From contig NZ_CP067396.1 of the NCBI RefSeq assembly GCF_023617245.1, positions 2,170,001 through 2,234,000 of the forward strand: a stretch of DNA of 64,000 nt, given 5' to 3'. How positions within the stretch are numbered: the stretch's first letter is position 1; every line of letters begins with the position of its first letter. The notes under the pieces are model-generated. The model ran no database searches. It was not told where the DNA came from and worked only from the letters and a program-made list of their open reading frames with translations. A program made the position numbers and the translations under genes. Shown here one piece after another: positions 1 through 8,017 of this stretch. The DNA is from Lysobacter enzymogenes (lineage in GTDB: Bacteria > Pseudomonadota > Gammaproteobacteria > Xanthomonadales > Xanthomonadaceae).

Positions 1-95
1 GGCCGCGGCGCGCGTTCGCGCAGCCGCCGCAACGCATCCGGATCGGGGCCGAGGCCCGGAACCCACAGATAGGGCGGCGTAGCGGGCTCGTCCAT
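1..95 (-). CDS. Partial unknown protein, N-terminus only
   Basis: An ATG at 95 opens a frame that runs off the left edge without a stop, giving 31 residues beginning MDEPATPPYLWVPGLG. It starts 19 bases after the RNase T stop on the same strand, so it is probably co-transcribed with rnt. Too little is present to recognise a family. Proline-rich start and no signal peptide are all that can be said. Confidence 0.4.
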   Translation of the reverse strand, partial: MDEPATPPYLWVPGLGPDPDALRRLRERAPR

Positions 96-114
96 GAGCG
101 CGGGCGGCGCGGCC

Positions 115-765
115 TCAGCCGCCGCGCGCCGGCCAGGCGTTGACGATCTTGCAGAACAGCTCGGCGGTGCGTTCGGTGTCGTACACGGCCGAATGCGCTT
201 CCTCGCCGTTCCACACGAACCCGGCCGCCTGCACCGCGCGCGCGAGCACGGTCTGGCCGTAGGCCACGCCGGCCAGGGTGACGGTGTCGAACACGCTGAA
301 GGGATGGAACGGGTTGCGCTTGTGGCCGCTGCGCGCGACCGCGGCGTTGAGGAAGTTGAGGTCGAAGTGGGCGTTGTGGCCGACCAGGATCGCGCGCTGG
401 CAGCCGTGGCGCTTGACCGCCTCGCGCACCGGCGCGAACACCGCTTCCAGCGCCTGCCGCTCGGGCTTGGCGTCGCGGAAGGGGTGGTCGATGTCGATGC
501 CGGTGACTTCCAGCGACTTCGGGTCGATCAGGGTGCCGGCGGCCGGCACCACGTGCGAACTGGCGACCTCGCCGGGCACCAGCCGGCCGTCGCCGTCCAG
601 TTCGATCGGCTGCACCGCGATTTCCAGCAGGGCGTGCTTGTTCCAGTCGAATCCGCCGGTTTCCACGTCCACGACCACCGGCAGGTAGCCGCGGAAGCGG
701 GTGGCGAGGGTGGCGGGGACGGGCGCGGCGGGAGCGGCGCTGGAGGCGGGGCCGGGGTCGATCAT
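115..765 (-). CDS. rnt: Ribonuclease T
   Basis: A 216-residue DEDD-family 3'-5' exonuclease. RNase T trims the 3' ends of tRNA and other stable RNAs in the cytoplasm. The Exo I motif DVETGGFD is at residues 33-40, Exo II is GHNAHFDLNFLN, and Exo III is HSAVYDTERTAELF with the HxxxxD arrangement of DEDDh enzymes. Residues 1-25 are an Ala/Pro-rich lead that most homologues lack, so translation could also begin later, but no other ATG lies before the catalytic core. Length matches the family (about 200-220). Confidence 0.93.
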   Translation of the reverse strand: MIDPGPASSAAPAAPVPATLATRFRGYLPVVVDVETGGFDWNKHALLEIAVQPIELDGDGRLVPGEVASSHVVPAAGTLIDPKSLEVTGIDIDHPFRDAKPERQALEAVFAPVREAVKRHGCQRAILVGHNAHFDLNFLNAAVARSGHKRNPFHPFSVFDTVTLAGVAYGQTVLARAVQAAGFVWNGEEAHSAVYDTERTAELFCKIVNAWPARGG

Positions 766-915
766 GGCGGGAAGCCTAACAACCGCAGCGGTTTAATACC
801 ACGCGTCGGGCCGAAGCCTGGACGATGGGCGCTGTTTGCGGCTGATCGGCGCGGTTTATGAGTGTGCCGGTCGATCTGGCTTCGGATGGGGCGCTGGCGC
901 GAACTTCTTCGGTTG

Positions 916-940
916 GTCGCGGCTCGCGCCGCTCCTACAG
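916..940. repeat. Single GTAG-type REP palindrome
   Basis: Read on the minus strand this is CTGTAGGAGCGGCGCGAGCC followed by GCGAC, the same unit seen at 54046-54122, 55759-55840 and 60183-60233. It carries the GTAG end typical of REP/SMAG elements. It lies between rnt and the hvfC stop, in a gap with no gene. Confidence 0.65.
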
Positions 941-950
941 GGGGCTCGGG

Positions 951-1718
951 TCAGAAGTAGACCACGCCGTTGGCGCGCATCTGCCGCAACAACGCCGCGC
1001 CCATCTCGACAAAACCGGCTTCGTCGTCGCTGCCGGCTTCGGCCGCGAGCGCGCGCAGTTGCGCGCGCGCGTCCAACTGCGGCGATTCTTCCAGCCGCTG
1101 CAACAAGCGGAACGCGAGCGGGCTGAGCTCGGAGAAGCGCACCTCGCCGTCGGCTTCGCGGCGCAGCAGCAACAAAGTCGGCGCCGGCGGCGGCTGCGCC
1201 GGTTGGTAGTCGGGCCCGAGCCGGTGCACCGGCCAGGCGTAGGCCAGCGGCCAGGCCAGCGGCGACAGCCGCGGCGCGCGGTCGAGCAGGTCGGCTCCGT
1301 CGTGGCCGGCATCGTCGCGCGGCGCCTGCGCCTCGCTCAGCTGCAGCGCCAGTTCGACCCATTCGTAATGCGCCAATTCCAGCAGGAACGGCGGGTCCAG
1401 GCCGTCCGGCTCGTGTTCGTCGAGGTCCTGCAGATAGCGCTGGAACTCGCGCGCGATTTCGGCGAACAGCGGCGTGTGGCAGCGGTGGTCGCGATAGAAG
1501 TCGCGCACCAGCCGTTCCCAGCGCTGTTCGCCCAGGATCCGTTCGATCGCCGGGAAGTTGCCCGACAGCAGGCTCGCGATGTTGTTGAACAACAGTTCGC
1601 GATAGACCGCCAGGCGGCGGTCCTCGATGCCGGACGGCGCGGGGCTCGCGGCGGGATCGCGCAGGTGCCGGGTCAGTTCGAACTGCTGCGCGCGCAGGCG
1701 CGAAGGGGCGTCGCTCAT
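951..1718 (-). CDS. hvfC: HvfC/BufC family RiPP maturation protein (DUF2063 N-terminal domain)
   Basis: A 255-residue cytoplasmic protein. The N-terminal half has the DUF2063 pattern, with an Arg-rich start and the segment LAVYRELLFNNIASLLSGNF (residues about 36-55), then a winged-helix-like C-terminal part ending ALLRQMRANGVVYF. In the Haemophilus HvfABC system the C protein partners the iron enzyme HvfB and recruits the peptide substrate HvfA. Its start is 4 bases after the hvfB stop, so the two are surely co-translated. No hvfD (DoxX-like) gene follows. Assignment rests on domain pattern plus the hvfA-hvfB context. Confidence 0.87.
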   Translation of the reverse strand: MSDAPSRLRAQQFELTRHLRDPAASPAPSGIEDRRLAVYRELLFNNIASLLSGNFPAIERILGEQRWERLVRDFYRDHRCHTPLFAEIAREFQRYLQDLDEHEPDGLDPPFLLELAHYEWVELALQLSEAQAPRDDAGHDGADLLDRAPRLSPLAWPLAYAWPVHRLGPDYQPAQPPPAPTLLLLRREADGEVRFSELSPLAFRLLQRLEESPQLDARAQLRALAAEAGSDDEAGFVEMGAALLRQMRANGVVYF

Positions 1719-1722
1719 GGGC

Positions 1723-2613
1723 TCAGGCGCGGGCGCGGCGGGCCGGTTCGCGCGCAGCCGGGACGGCCGATTCGCGCAGGATCCGGCGCACGATGCCCAA
1801 CTCGTCGACCAGCTCTTGGTAGGGCGGGAAATTGAAGTCGCGTTCCAGCAGGGTCGGGCGCGGCCCGAACATGCGGTAAGCGTCGCCGAGCAGGTCCCAG
1901 ACCTCGTGCTTGACCGGCGCGCCGTGGGTGTCGACCTTGAGGTCGTCGGCTTCGTCGTAATGGCCGGCGACGTGGATGTAGGCGATGCGCTCGTGCGGCA
2001 TCGCGGCGATGAACGCGCGCGCGTCGTAGCGGTGGTTGATCGAGTTGACGTAGACGTTGTTGACGTCCAGCAGCAGGTCGCAATCGGCCTCGGCCAGGAC
2101 CGCGCGGGTGAATTCGATCTCGCTCATTTCCTGGTGCGGCGCGGCGTAGTAGGAGGCGTTCTCCACCGCGATGCGGCGGCCGACGATGTCCTGGGTGCGG
2201 CGGATGCGCGCGGCGACGTGGCGCACGGCTTCCTCGGTGAAGGGAATCGGCAGCAGGTCGTAGAGATGGCCGTCGTCGCTGCAATAGCTCAGGTGTTCGC
2301 TGTAGCAGGCCACGCCGTGTTCGTCGAGGAAGCGGCGCACGCGGGCGAGGAAGGTCTCGTCGAGCGGCGCGGTGCCGCCGAGCGACAGCGACAGGCCGTG
2401 GCACACCAGCGGGTAATGCGCGGACAGCTCGCGCAGCTGCTCGCCGTAGCGGCCGCCGACGCCGATCCAGTTCTCCGGAGCGAGCTCCAGGAAATCGAAG
2501 TCGCGCGCGGCGCCGGGCGCATGCGGCGCGGACTGCAGCGGGCCCAACAGGGCCCGCCGCAGGCCGAGGCCGACGGCATCCGGGTTCAGCGGATGCGTGC
2601 CGTCCATCGTCAT
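1723..2613 (-). CDS. hvfB: HvfB/BufB family multinuclear non-heme iron peptide maturase (MNIO, DUF692)
   Basis: A 296-residue TIM-barrel enzyme of the DUF692/MNIO family. In characterised HvfB this enzyme with HvfC converts Cys of EGxCG motifs into oxazolone/thioamide pairs that bind copper. Metal-ligand-type motifs are visible in order: ELAPENW, VCHGLSLS, CYSEHLSY, AVENASYY, LLLDVNNVYVN, IHVAGHY, VDTHGAPV and LERDFNFP. The frame stays open upstream into hvfA, but the start chosen is the ATG at 2613, 8 bases after the hvfA stop; MDGTHP at 2607 is an alternative. It forms one operon with hvfA and hvfC. Confidence 0.9.
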   Translation of the reverse strand: MTMDGTHPLNPDAVGLGLRRALLGPLQSAPHAPGAARDFDFLELAPENWIGVGGRYGEQLRELSAHYPLVCHGLSLSLGGTAPLDETFLARVRRFLDEHGVACYSEHLSYCSDDGHLYDLLPIPFTEEAVRHVAARIRRTQDIVGRRIAVENASYYAAPHQEMSEIEFTRAVLAEADCDLLLDVNNVYVNSINHRYDARAFIAAMPHERIAYIHVAGHYDEADDLKVDTHGAPVKHEVWDLLGDAYRMFGPRPTLLERDFNFPPYQELVDELGIVRRILRESAVPAAREPARRARA

Positions 2614-2620
2614 GCCGCGA

Positions 2621-2995
2621 TCAGATCGAACCGCCGCACTTGCCTTCGCCGCACTTGCCTTCGCCGGCCTTCTTGCCCTTGGCGTCGGTCTTCTTCTTGT
2701 CGCCGCCGCAGCTGCCTTCGGCCTTCTTCTTGTCGCCGCCGCAGCTGCCCTCGGCCTTCTTCTTGTCGCCGCCACAGCTGCCTTCGGCCTTCTTCGCGCC
2801 GCAGCTGCCCTCGGCCTTCTTGGCGTCGGTGGCCTTGGCGTCGGCGGCCTTCTCGGCGGTCTGGGCCTGCTGCGCGCCGAGCATGTAGCCCTGCGACAGG
2901 TCGCTCATCGCGAACGCGGAAGCCGACAGGCTCAGGCCGCCGAGCAGGGTGGCGCCGAGAGCGAGGGCGACGGGCTTGTTGATTTTCTTGGACAT
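2621..2995 (-). CDS. hvfA: HvfA/BufA-like RiPP precursor with six EGxCG motifs
   Basis: A 124-residue exported peptide precursor. A signal peptide (residues 1 to about 29, ending ASAFA) precedes a conserved leader-like stretch MSDLSQGYMLGAQQAQTAEK, then Lys/Ala spacers carrying four EGSCG motifs (Cys 65, 73, 85, 96) and two adjacent EGKCG motifs (Cys 115 and 120). No other Cys is present. EGKCG is the motif modified in Haemophilus HvfA to a copper-binding oxazolone/thioamide pair. Here the first four carry Ser in place of Lys. The ribosome site is ACAAGGAGA just before ATG. The gene heads the hvfABC operon and lies downstream of an ECF sigma gene. Confidence 0.9.
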   Translation of the reverse strand: MSKKINKPVALALGATLLGGLSLSASAFAMSDLSQGYMLGAQQAQTAEKAADAKATDAKKAEGSCGAKKAEGSCGGDKKKAEGSCGGDKKKAEGSCGGDKKKTDAKGKKAGEGKCGEGKCGGSI

Positions 2996-3085
2996 GCGTT
3001 CTCTCCTTGTGGCGACGGGCGATTGCTCCGCCGTGGGTTGCGCTGGGCCGCGAGGGGCCCGGTGGATGGTGCTGGTGCGGAGCTT

Positions 3086-3118
3086 AGAACGATTGCGGGG
3101 TGGTGCGCGGTGACAACC
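3086..3118 (-). promoter_or_regulatory. Candidate ECF-type promoter of hvfABC
   Basis: On the minus strand, GGTTGTCACC (3118-3109) is followed after 17 bases by CGTTCT (3091-3086), about 90 bases before the hvfA ATG. This two-block layout resembles ECF sigma promoters (TGTxACC with CGTxT), and an ECF gene is next door. The match is by eye only. Confidence 0.35.
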
Positions 3119-3211
3119 GTAACGGCCTGGCCGGTACGGAATCCGGGCCGGCCCGCGACTGCGGACCGGTTTCGAAACAGGGATACGGCGGGCGGCGCGG
3201 CGCGGATGCAG

Positions 3212-3727
3212 TCACGGCGACAGGTACTCGCGCGCCAGCACCCGCGCCCGGTGCAGGCGCGACTTCACCGCCTCGCGGCTCAGGCCCAGCTCGGCGCCGA
3301 TCTCGGCCACGGTCAGGCCCTCCAGGTCGCGCAGCAGGACGATCTGGCGGTAATGCGCCGGCAGCGATTCCAGCGCGGCGGCGACGTCGTGGCGCCACTC
3401 GGCCGGTTCGTGCACGACCACCGGCGCGATCTCCTCGGTGATCGGCTGGCCGCTGAACATGCGGCGCCCGCGCTTGAGCCGGTTGCACTCGCGCTTGACG
3501 ATGCGGAAGGTCCAGGAGACGAAGCACTCGAGCACGCGCAGGTCGCGCAGCTTGCGCGACACCGTAATCAGGCTTTCCTGCACCGCATCCTCGACGTCGT
3601 TGATGACGCAGTGGAATTCGGCGTAGCGGCGCAGGTCCTGGCGCGAGTGCCGCAGCACCCGCTCCAAGGCGGCCGTATCGCCCGCGCGGGCGGCGGCCAG
3701 ATCGCCATTGGCCAGTAACGACGTCAT
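3212..3727 (-). CDS. ECF-type RNA polymerase sigma factor
   Basis: A 171-residue sigma-70 family protein with only regions 2 and 4. Region 2 is seen as DVEDAVQESLITVSRKLRDL and the DNA-melting part SWTFRIVKRECNRLKRGRR. Region 4 is LPAHYRQIVLLRDLEG followed by the helix-turn-helix TVAEIGAELGLSREAVKSRL. The frame is open further upstream, but the ATG at 3727 has a strong AGGAGG at the right distance. It lies 216 bases upstream of hvfA on the same strand and is the obvious candidate regulator. No anti-sigma gene is visible beside it, which is unusual for ECF factors linked to bufferin/Hvf operons. Confidence 0.9.
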   Translation of the reverse strand: MTSLLANGDLAAARAGDTAALERVLRHSRQDLRRYAEFHCVINDVEDAVQESLITVSRKLRDLRVLECFVSWTFRIVKRECNRLKRGRRMFSGQPITEEIAPVVVHEPAEWRHDVAAALESLPAHYRQIVLLRDLEGLTVAEIGAELGLSREAVKSRLHRARVLAREYLSP

Positions 3728-4021
3728 GTCCCCGGTGTCCTCCTTAAGCCTGTGGAAAATACACCCAAAGCCGGGGGCTGCGGGCATCCATCAAGAGTCG
3801 GGGGCGGGGCCGGAGGATTCGCGGCCGCGGCGCGGCGGCGCGCCCGGGTTAAGAAAGCATTCAGCGCGCGGACGTTGAAAACGGTTGCATCCGCGCGGCG
3901 GCGGCGTTTGCGCGCGAGCCGGTGGCCGCGGTGGCGCGTCGGCCCGGCCCGCGCGGCATGCTGCGGTGCAGCGGGCGTCTGCGACGGCGTTGCGCGGATC
4001 GGGCCCGCGAAAACGCGACGG

Positions 4022-4090
4022 CCCGCCGCGCGGTGCGCGGCGGGCCGGCAAGCTTGCCGGTGGCGGAAGCTTCCGCCGGCCGGCGCCGGC
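4022..4090 (-). terminator. Hairpin cluster downstream of phoU
   Basis: Three consecutive palindromes follow the phoU stop: GCCGG-rich repeats around 4078-4090, GCGGAAGCTTCCGC (4063-4076) with CCGGCAAGCTTGCCGG (4045-4060), and a long CCCGCCGCGC/GCGCGGCGGG stem (4022-4044). There is no clear T-run. They probably end the phosphate operon. The rest of the gene-free stretch 3728-4021 holds only the ECF leader. Confidence 0.5.
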
Positions 4091-4093
4091 GGG

Positions 4094-4804
4094 TCAGACC
4101 GCGCCGGTGGTGCTGGTGGCGTCGCGCTTGTCGCGCGGCGGCAGCGGTTCGTCGCCCTTGACCAGGAACCACACGTTCTCGGCGATGTTGGTGGCGTGGT
4201 CGCCGACGCGCTCGATGTTCTTGGCCATGAACAGCAGATGGGTGCAGGCGGTGATGCTGCGCGCGTCCTCCATCATGTAGGTCAGCAGTTCGCGGAACAG
4301 GCCGGTGTAGGCGGTGTCGACCTCGGCGTCGCGGTCGCGCACCCGCTGCGCCAGTTCGACGTCGTTGTCGCGGTAGGCCACCAGCACGTCGCGCAATTGC
4401 TTGACCGCCAGGGTGCCCAGCGCGTGCAGGCCGGCCACGTGCGGCAGCGGCGGCGACAGGTTCAGCGCGGTCGAACGCTTGGCGACGTTGGCGGCGTAGT
4501 CGCCGACGCGCTCGATGTCCGAGGCGATGCGGATCGCGGCGAGGATCTCGCGCAGGTCGCGCGCCATCGGCCCGCGCAGCGCCAGCTTCATGACGTCGTG
4601 GCTGATTTCCTGCTCCAGCGCGTCGATCGCCTCGTCGTTGGCGATGATGCGCTCGGCCGCCTTGTCGTCGCGGCGCTGGACCACGTCGAGCGCGGATTCC
4701 AATTGCGCCGCGGCGATCTCGCCCATGCGCAGGGTTTCGTCGAGCAGGCGGCGCTGCTCGTCGTCGTAGCTCTTGACGATGTGGTCGTGCATCTGGTTGC
4801 TCAT
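4094..4804 (-). CDS. phoU: Phosphate signalling protein PhoU
   Basis: A 236-residue all-helical cytoplasmic protein with the two PhoU repeats. Metal-binding E/DxxxD-type helices are visible as RIASDIERVGDYAANVAKR (first repeat) and LLFMAKNIERVGDHATNIAE (second repeat). PhoU damps PhoR/PhoB signalling and controls the Pst transporter when phosphate is plentiful. The ATG at 4804 (MSNQMHDHIV) matches the family start; the frame extends upstream without a better start. It is the last gene of pstSCAB-phoU, 154 bases after pstB. The gap carries a hairpin, so its level may be set separately. Confidence 0.95.
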   Translation of the reverse strand: MSNQMHDHIVKSYDDEQRRLLDETLRMGEIAAAQLESALDVVQRRDDKAAERIIANDEAIDALEQEISHDVMKLALRGPMARDLREILAAIRIASDIERVGDYAANVAKRSTALNLSPPLPHVAGLHALGTLAVKQLRDVLVAYRDNDVELAQRVRDRDAEVDTAYTGLFRELLTYMMEDARSITACTHLLFMAKNIERVGDHATNIAENVWFLVKGDEPLPPRDKRDATSTTGAV

Positions 4805-4921
4805 GGATGTAGGTTCCAATCTCGCTCGTGTTCTTGCTGGGCCGACGCCGCCGTGCATGGCGGGACGGCGCATCTTCGGACAGTCCGGCCCGGCCATCCA
4901 TGGCCGGTCGTTCGGTGCCGC

Positions 4922-4946
4922 AGCCGGTGCCGATAGGGCACCGGCT
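4922..4946 (-). terminator. Hairpin between pstB and phoU
   Basis: AGCCGGTGCC then a short loop GATAGG then GCACCGGCT gives a stable stem just after the pstB stop. It lacks a T-run, so it could be a partial terminator or an mRNA-stabilising stem. Confidence 0.4.
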
Positions 4947-4958
4947 AAGCGCGGCCCC

Positions 4959-5825
4959 TCACCCGAACCGACCGGTGATGTAATCCTCGGTCTGCTGCTT
5001 GGTCGGCTTCGAGAAGATCTGTTCGGTCGGGCCGTGTTCGATCAGGTCGCCCAGGTACATGAAGGCGGTGAAGTCGGACACGCGCGCGGCCTGCTGCATG
5101 TTGTGGGTCACGATCGCGATGGTGTAGTCCTTCTTCAGCTCCTCGACCAGCTGCTCGATGCGGCTGGTCGAGATCGGGTCCAGCGCCGAGGTCGGTTCGT
5201 CGAGCAGCAGCACCGACGGGCGCAGCGCGACCGCGCGGGCGATGCACAGGCGCTGCTGCTGGCCGCCGGACAGGCCCAGCGCGCTCTGGCCGAGCTTGTC
5301 CTTGACCTCGTCCCACAGCGCGCCCTGGCGCAGGGCCTGCTCGACGCGGTCGTTCATTTCCGACTTCGACAGCTTCTCGTGGTGGCGGATGCCGTAGGCG
5401 ACGTTCTCGAAGATGGTCATCGGGAACGGCACCGGCTTCTGGAACACCATGCCGACCTTGCTGCGCAGGCGGTTCATCGGGTACTTCGGGTCGAGGATGT
5501 TCTCGCCGTCCAGCAGCACCTGGCCGCGCGCCTCCAGCTTCGGGTACAGCGCGTAGATGCGGTTGAAGATGCGCAGCAGGGTCGACTTGCCGCAGCCCGA
5601 CGGGCCGATCAGCGCGGTGACCTGCTTCTCCGGGATTTCCAGGTTGATCGACTTGAGCGCGTGAAACTTGTCGTAATAGAAGTTCAGATCGCGCGCGGCC
5701 AGCTTGACCGGGTTGGCGCCGGCCGCTTCGCGGCTGGGCGTGGCGACGGACAGGCGTGCGTCGGACGAGCGAGCGTCATTCATAACCGGGTTCCGGGCGG
5801 CGGGGGTGGTGGAGAGGTCAGTCAT
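4959..5825 (-). CDS. pstB: Phosphate ABC transporter ATP-binding protein PstB
   Basis: A 288-residue cytoplasmic ATPase that energises phosphate import through PstCA. Walker A GPSGCGKST is at residues 74-82, the signature is LSGGQQQRLCIARA, and Walker B is LLLDEPTSALD followed by the H-loop IVTHNMQQ. Family members are usually about 255-280 residues; residues 1-40 are an unconserved lead, and an in-frame ATG at 5783 is an alternative. The start overlaps the pstA stop by 8 bases (ATGACTGA), implying translational coupling. Confidence 0.96.
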   Translation of the reverse strand: MTDLSTTPAARNPVMNDARSSDARLSVATPSREAAGANPVKLAARDLNFYYDKFHALKSINLEIPEKQVTALIGPSGCGKSTLLRIFNRIYALYPKLEARGQVLLDGENILDPKYPMNRLRSKVGMVFQKPVPFPMTIFENVAYGIRHHEKLSKSEMNDRVEQALRQGALWDEVKDKLGQSALGLSGGQQQRLCIARAVALRPSVLLLDEPTSALDPISTSRIEQLVEELKKDYTIAIVTHNMQQAARVSDFTAFMYLGDLIEHGPTEQIFSKPTKQQTEDYITGRFG

Positions 5826-6723
5826 TGGAGATCCGATTGCGCAGCACCAGCGCGCGCGCGAGCAGGCTTACGACGAGGACGAAGAAGGTCAGCACCAGCG
5901 CGCCGGCCCAGGCCAGGGTCTGCCAGGTTTCGTACGGGCTGCCGGCGAACTGGTTCATCACCACCGGCACGCTCGCCATCGGCTGCAGCACGTTGTGGCT
6001 CCAGTACTGGTTGCCGAAGGCGGTGAACAGCAGCGGCGCGGTTTCGCCGCTGATGCGCGCCAGCGCCAGCAGCACGCCGGTGACGATGCCGGCCGAGGCG
6101 CTGCGGTAGAGCACCTGCATGATCACCTTCCACTGCGGCACGCCCAGCGACAGCGCCGCTTCGCGCATCTGCGGCGGCACCAGCCGCAGCATCTCGTCGG
6201 TGGTGCGCACGACCACCGGCAGCACGATGAAGGCCAGGGCGATCGCGCCGGCCAGCGCGGAGAAGTTGCCGCCGGTCTGCATCACCACCAGGGTGTAGAC
6301 GAACAGGCCGAGCACGATCGACGGCGCCGACAGCAGGATGTCGTTGACGAAGCGCACCACCGTGCCCATCTTGCGCCCGGCGCCGTACTCGGCGAGCCAG
6401 GTGCCGGCGGCGATGCCGAGCGGGGTGCCGATGACGATCGCGATCAGGCACATCACCGCGCTGCCGAAGAAGGCGTTGAGCAAACCGCCTTCCTGCATCG
6501 GCGGCGGCGTGTTCTGGGTGAACAGCGCCAGGTTGATGCCGCCGATGCCCTTGGAGATCAGGGTGTAGAGGATCCAGCCGAGGAAGAACAGGCCGAACAG
6601 CGCGGCGGCGCAGGCCATCACCACCGACACCGCGTTGACCACGCGACGGCGGCGGTACAGCGAATCGGCGGTGCGGTGGCGCGCGGCTTCGGCCGCGTCG
6701 TGCTTGTTGGCGACGGCGCTCAT
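5818..6723 (-). CDS. pstA: Phosphate ABC transporter permease PstA
   Basis: A 301-residue inner-membrane permease with six hydrophobic segments. The EAA-type cytoplasmic loop is seen as REAALSLGVPQWKVIMQVLY, and the coupling region LARISGETAPLLFTAFGN is typical of PstA. The start is the ATG at 6723, sharing one base with the pstC stop (TGATG). The open frame continues far upstream in another phase of pstC and is not coding there. It pairs with PstC to form the phosphate channel. Confidence 0.95.
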   Translation of the reverse strand: MSAVANKHDAAEAARHRTADSLYRRRRVVNAVSVVMACAAALFGLFFLGWILYTLISKGIGGINLALFTQNTPPPMQEGGLLNAFFGSAVMCLIAIVIGTPLGIAAGTWLAEYGAGRKMGTVVRFVNDILLSAPSIVLGLFVYTLVVMQTGGNFSALAGAIALAFIVLPVVVRTTDEMLRLVPPQMREAALSLGVPQWKVIMQVLYRSASAGIVTGVLLALARISGETAPLLFTAFGNQYWSHNVLQPMASVPVVMNQFAGSPYETWQTLAWAGALVLTFFVLVVSLLARALVLRNRISND

Positions 6724-7697
6724 CAGTTGCCCTCCTTGCGCGCGAGTTGCATCAGCATCAGCCGCGCCGCGGCCAACACCACGAAGGTCACGATGAACAG
6801 CACGAAGCCGAGCAGCAGCAGGGCCGAACGGTAGGTCTCGGTGGCCTCGCCGAAGTCGTTGGCGATCAGCGCGGCGATGGTGGTGCCCGGCTCCAGCAGC
6901 GAAGCGGAGAAGTTGACCGAGTTGCCGATCACGAAGGCCACCGCCATGGTCTCGCCGAGCGCGCGACCCAGGCCGAGGAAGATGCCGCCGATGACCGCCG
7001 AGCGGGTGTAGGGCAGGACGATGTCCCAGCTGACTTCCCACTTGGTCGAGCCCAGCGCGTAGGCCGATTCCTTCAGGCGCGTCGGCACGGTCAGGAACAC
7101 TTCGCGCATCACCGAGGAGATGAAGGGAATGACCATGATCGCCAGCACGATGCCGGCGGTGAGCATGCCGATGCCCAGCGGCGGGCCCTGGAACAGCGCG
7201 CCGATCACCGGCCAGGTGCCGACGTTGTCGTTGAGCCAGGGGGTGACGTATTCGGTCATCACCGGCACCAGCACGAACAGGCCCCACATGCCGTAGATGA
7301 TCGAGGGGATGCCGGCGAGCAGTTCGATCGCGGTGCCGATCGGACCGCGCGCCCAGCGCGGCGCGACCTCGGTCAGGAAGAAGGCGATGCCGAAGCTCAC
7401 CGGCACGGCGATGACCATCGCGATCAGCGCGGTGACGATGGTGCCGTAGATGGGAACCAGCGCGCCGTAATGGTTCTCGACCGGGTTCCACTGCGCGGTG
7501 ATGAAGAAGTCGAGGCCTTCTTCTTCCAGCACGTGGCGGCCGCCCCACAGCATCGACAGCGCGGCGCTGGCGAGGGCGATGAGGACGAAGACGACGGTGG
7601 CGGTGAGGACGTAGCGGAACAGGCGGTCCTGGCGCGCGTCCTTGACGTCGCGGGCGGAGGAGGTGCCGGTCTGGGCGGGTAGGGCGGTCGCGTTCAT
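6723..7697 (-). CDS. pstC: Phosphate ABC transporter permease PstC
   Basis: A 324-residue inner-membrane permease. The first membrane segment is at about residues 28-50, and the EAA loop appears as KESAYALGSTKWEVSWDIVL. GRALGETMAVAFVIGN is the PstC signature. The frame reaches back to 7856, but that extension encodes a REP palindrome (the IPACAGMT pattern), so the ATG at 7697 (MNATALPAQTG) is chosen. About 320 bases containing a REP pair and a hairpin separate it from pstS1, as expected if PstS is made in excess over the permeases. Confidence 0.94.
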   Translation of the reverse strand: MNATALPAQTGTSSARDVKDARQDRLFRYVLTATVVFVLIALASAALSMLWGGRHVLEEEGLDFFITAQWNPVENHYGALVPIYGTIVTALIAMVIAVPVSFGIAFFLTEVAPRWARGPIGTAIELLAGIPSIIYGMWGLFVLVPVMTEYVTPWLNDNVGTWPVIGALFQGPPLGIGMLTAGIVLAIMVIPFISSVMREVFLTVPTRLKESAYALGSTKWEVSWDIVLPYTRSAVIGGIFLGLGRALGETMAVAFVIGNSVNFSASLLEPGTTIAALIANDFGEATETYRSALLLLGFVLFIVTFVVLAAARLMLMQLARKEGN

Positions 7698-7795
7698 TTG
7701 CGAGAGGGGTCCGTCGTTGCCGGAGCTTTCAGGGGCGGGCCGTTTCAGCGGGAAGCGGGAGGCTTGCGTTGGACCGGATAGCGCGGGTTTTGGGC

Positions 7796-7980
7796 TCGTC
7801 ATCCCCGCGCAGGCGGGGATCCAGGGCTTCATCCCTACAGAACTTTTCATCGACACGCAGGGCGCTTAAGGCTTGAGCGCCCCGGCCAGGGCGCGGCGCG
7901 CCCTGGCGTTCGCGGATGCGCGAGCCAGTGGCTCGCCAGCGCATCCGCTCACCCCCGCTTTCGCGGGGATGACGTTCTGA
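7796..7980. repeat. Inverted pair of 'CATCCCCGC' REP palindromes
   Basis: The left copy is GTCATCCCCGCGCAGGCGGG followed by GATCCAGGG; the right copy, in opposite orientation, ends CGCTTTCGCGGGGATGACG. Together they form a REPIN-like doublet filling most of the 319-base gap between pstS1 and pstC. Related units lie at 17609, 27830-27970 and 62035-62355. Confidence 0.7.
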
Positions 7981-7984
7981 CAAA

Positions 7985-8008
7985 GCCGCGCCCGCTAAGC
8001 GGGCGCGG
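7985..8008 (-). terminator. Hairpin after pstS1
   Basis: CCGCGCCCGC-TTA-GCGGGCGCGG forms a strong stem 10 bases after the pstS1 stop, followed only by CTTTGTC. It probably attenuates read-through into pstC rather than ending transcription fully. Confidence 0.55.
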
Positions 8009-8017
8009 ATCAGAACG

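Noticed and set aside
3791..4051. 86-codon minus-strand frame between the ECF gene and phoU
   Set aside because: Arg/Pro/Ala-rich composition, overlaps hairpins, no ribosome site; not a convincing anti-sigma factor.
5818..7548. 576-codon minus-strand frame that looks like a PstA with long N-terminal extension
   Set aside because: The first 275 codons read pstC out of frame and encode Arg/His/Pro-rich junk; PstA begins at 6723.
7698..7856. N-terminal extension of PstC
   Set aside because: It encodes a REP palindrome (IPACAGMT pattern) and is absent from the family; the ATG at 7697 is the better start.
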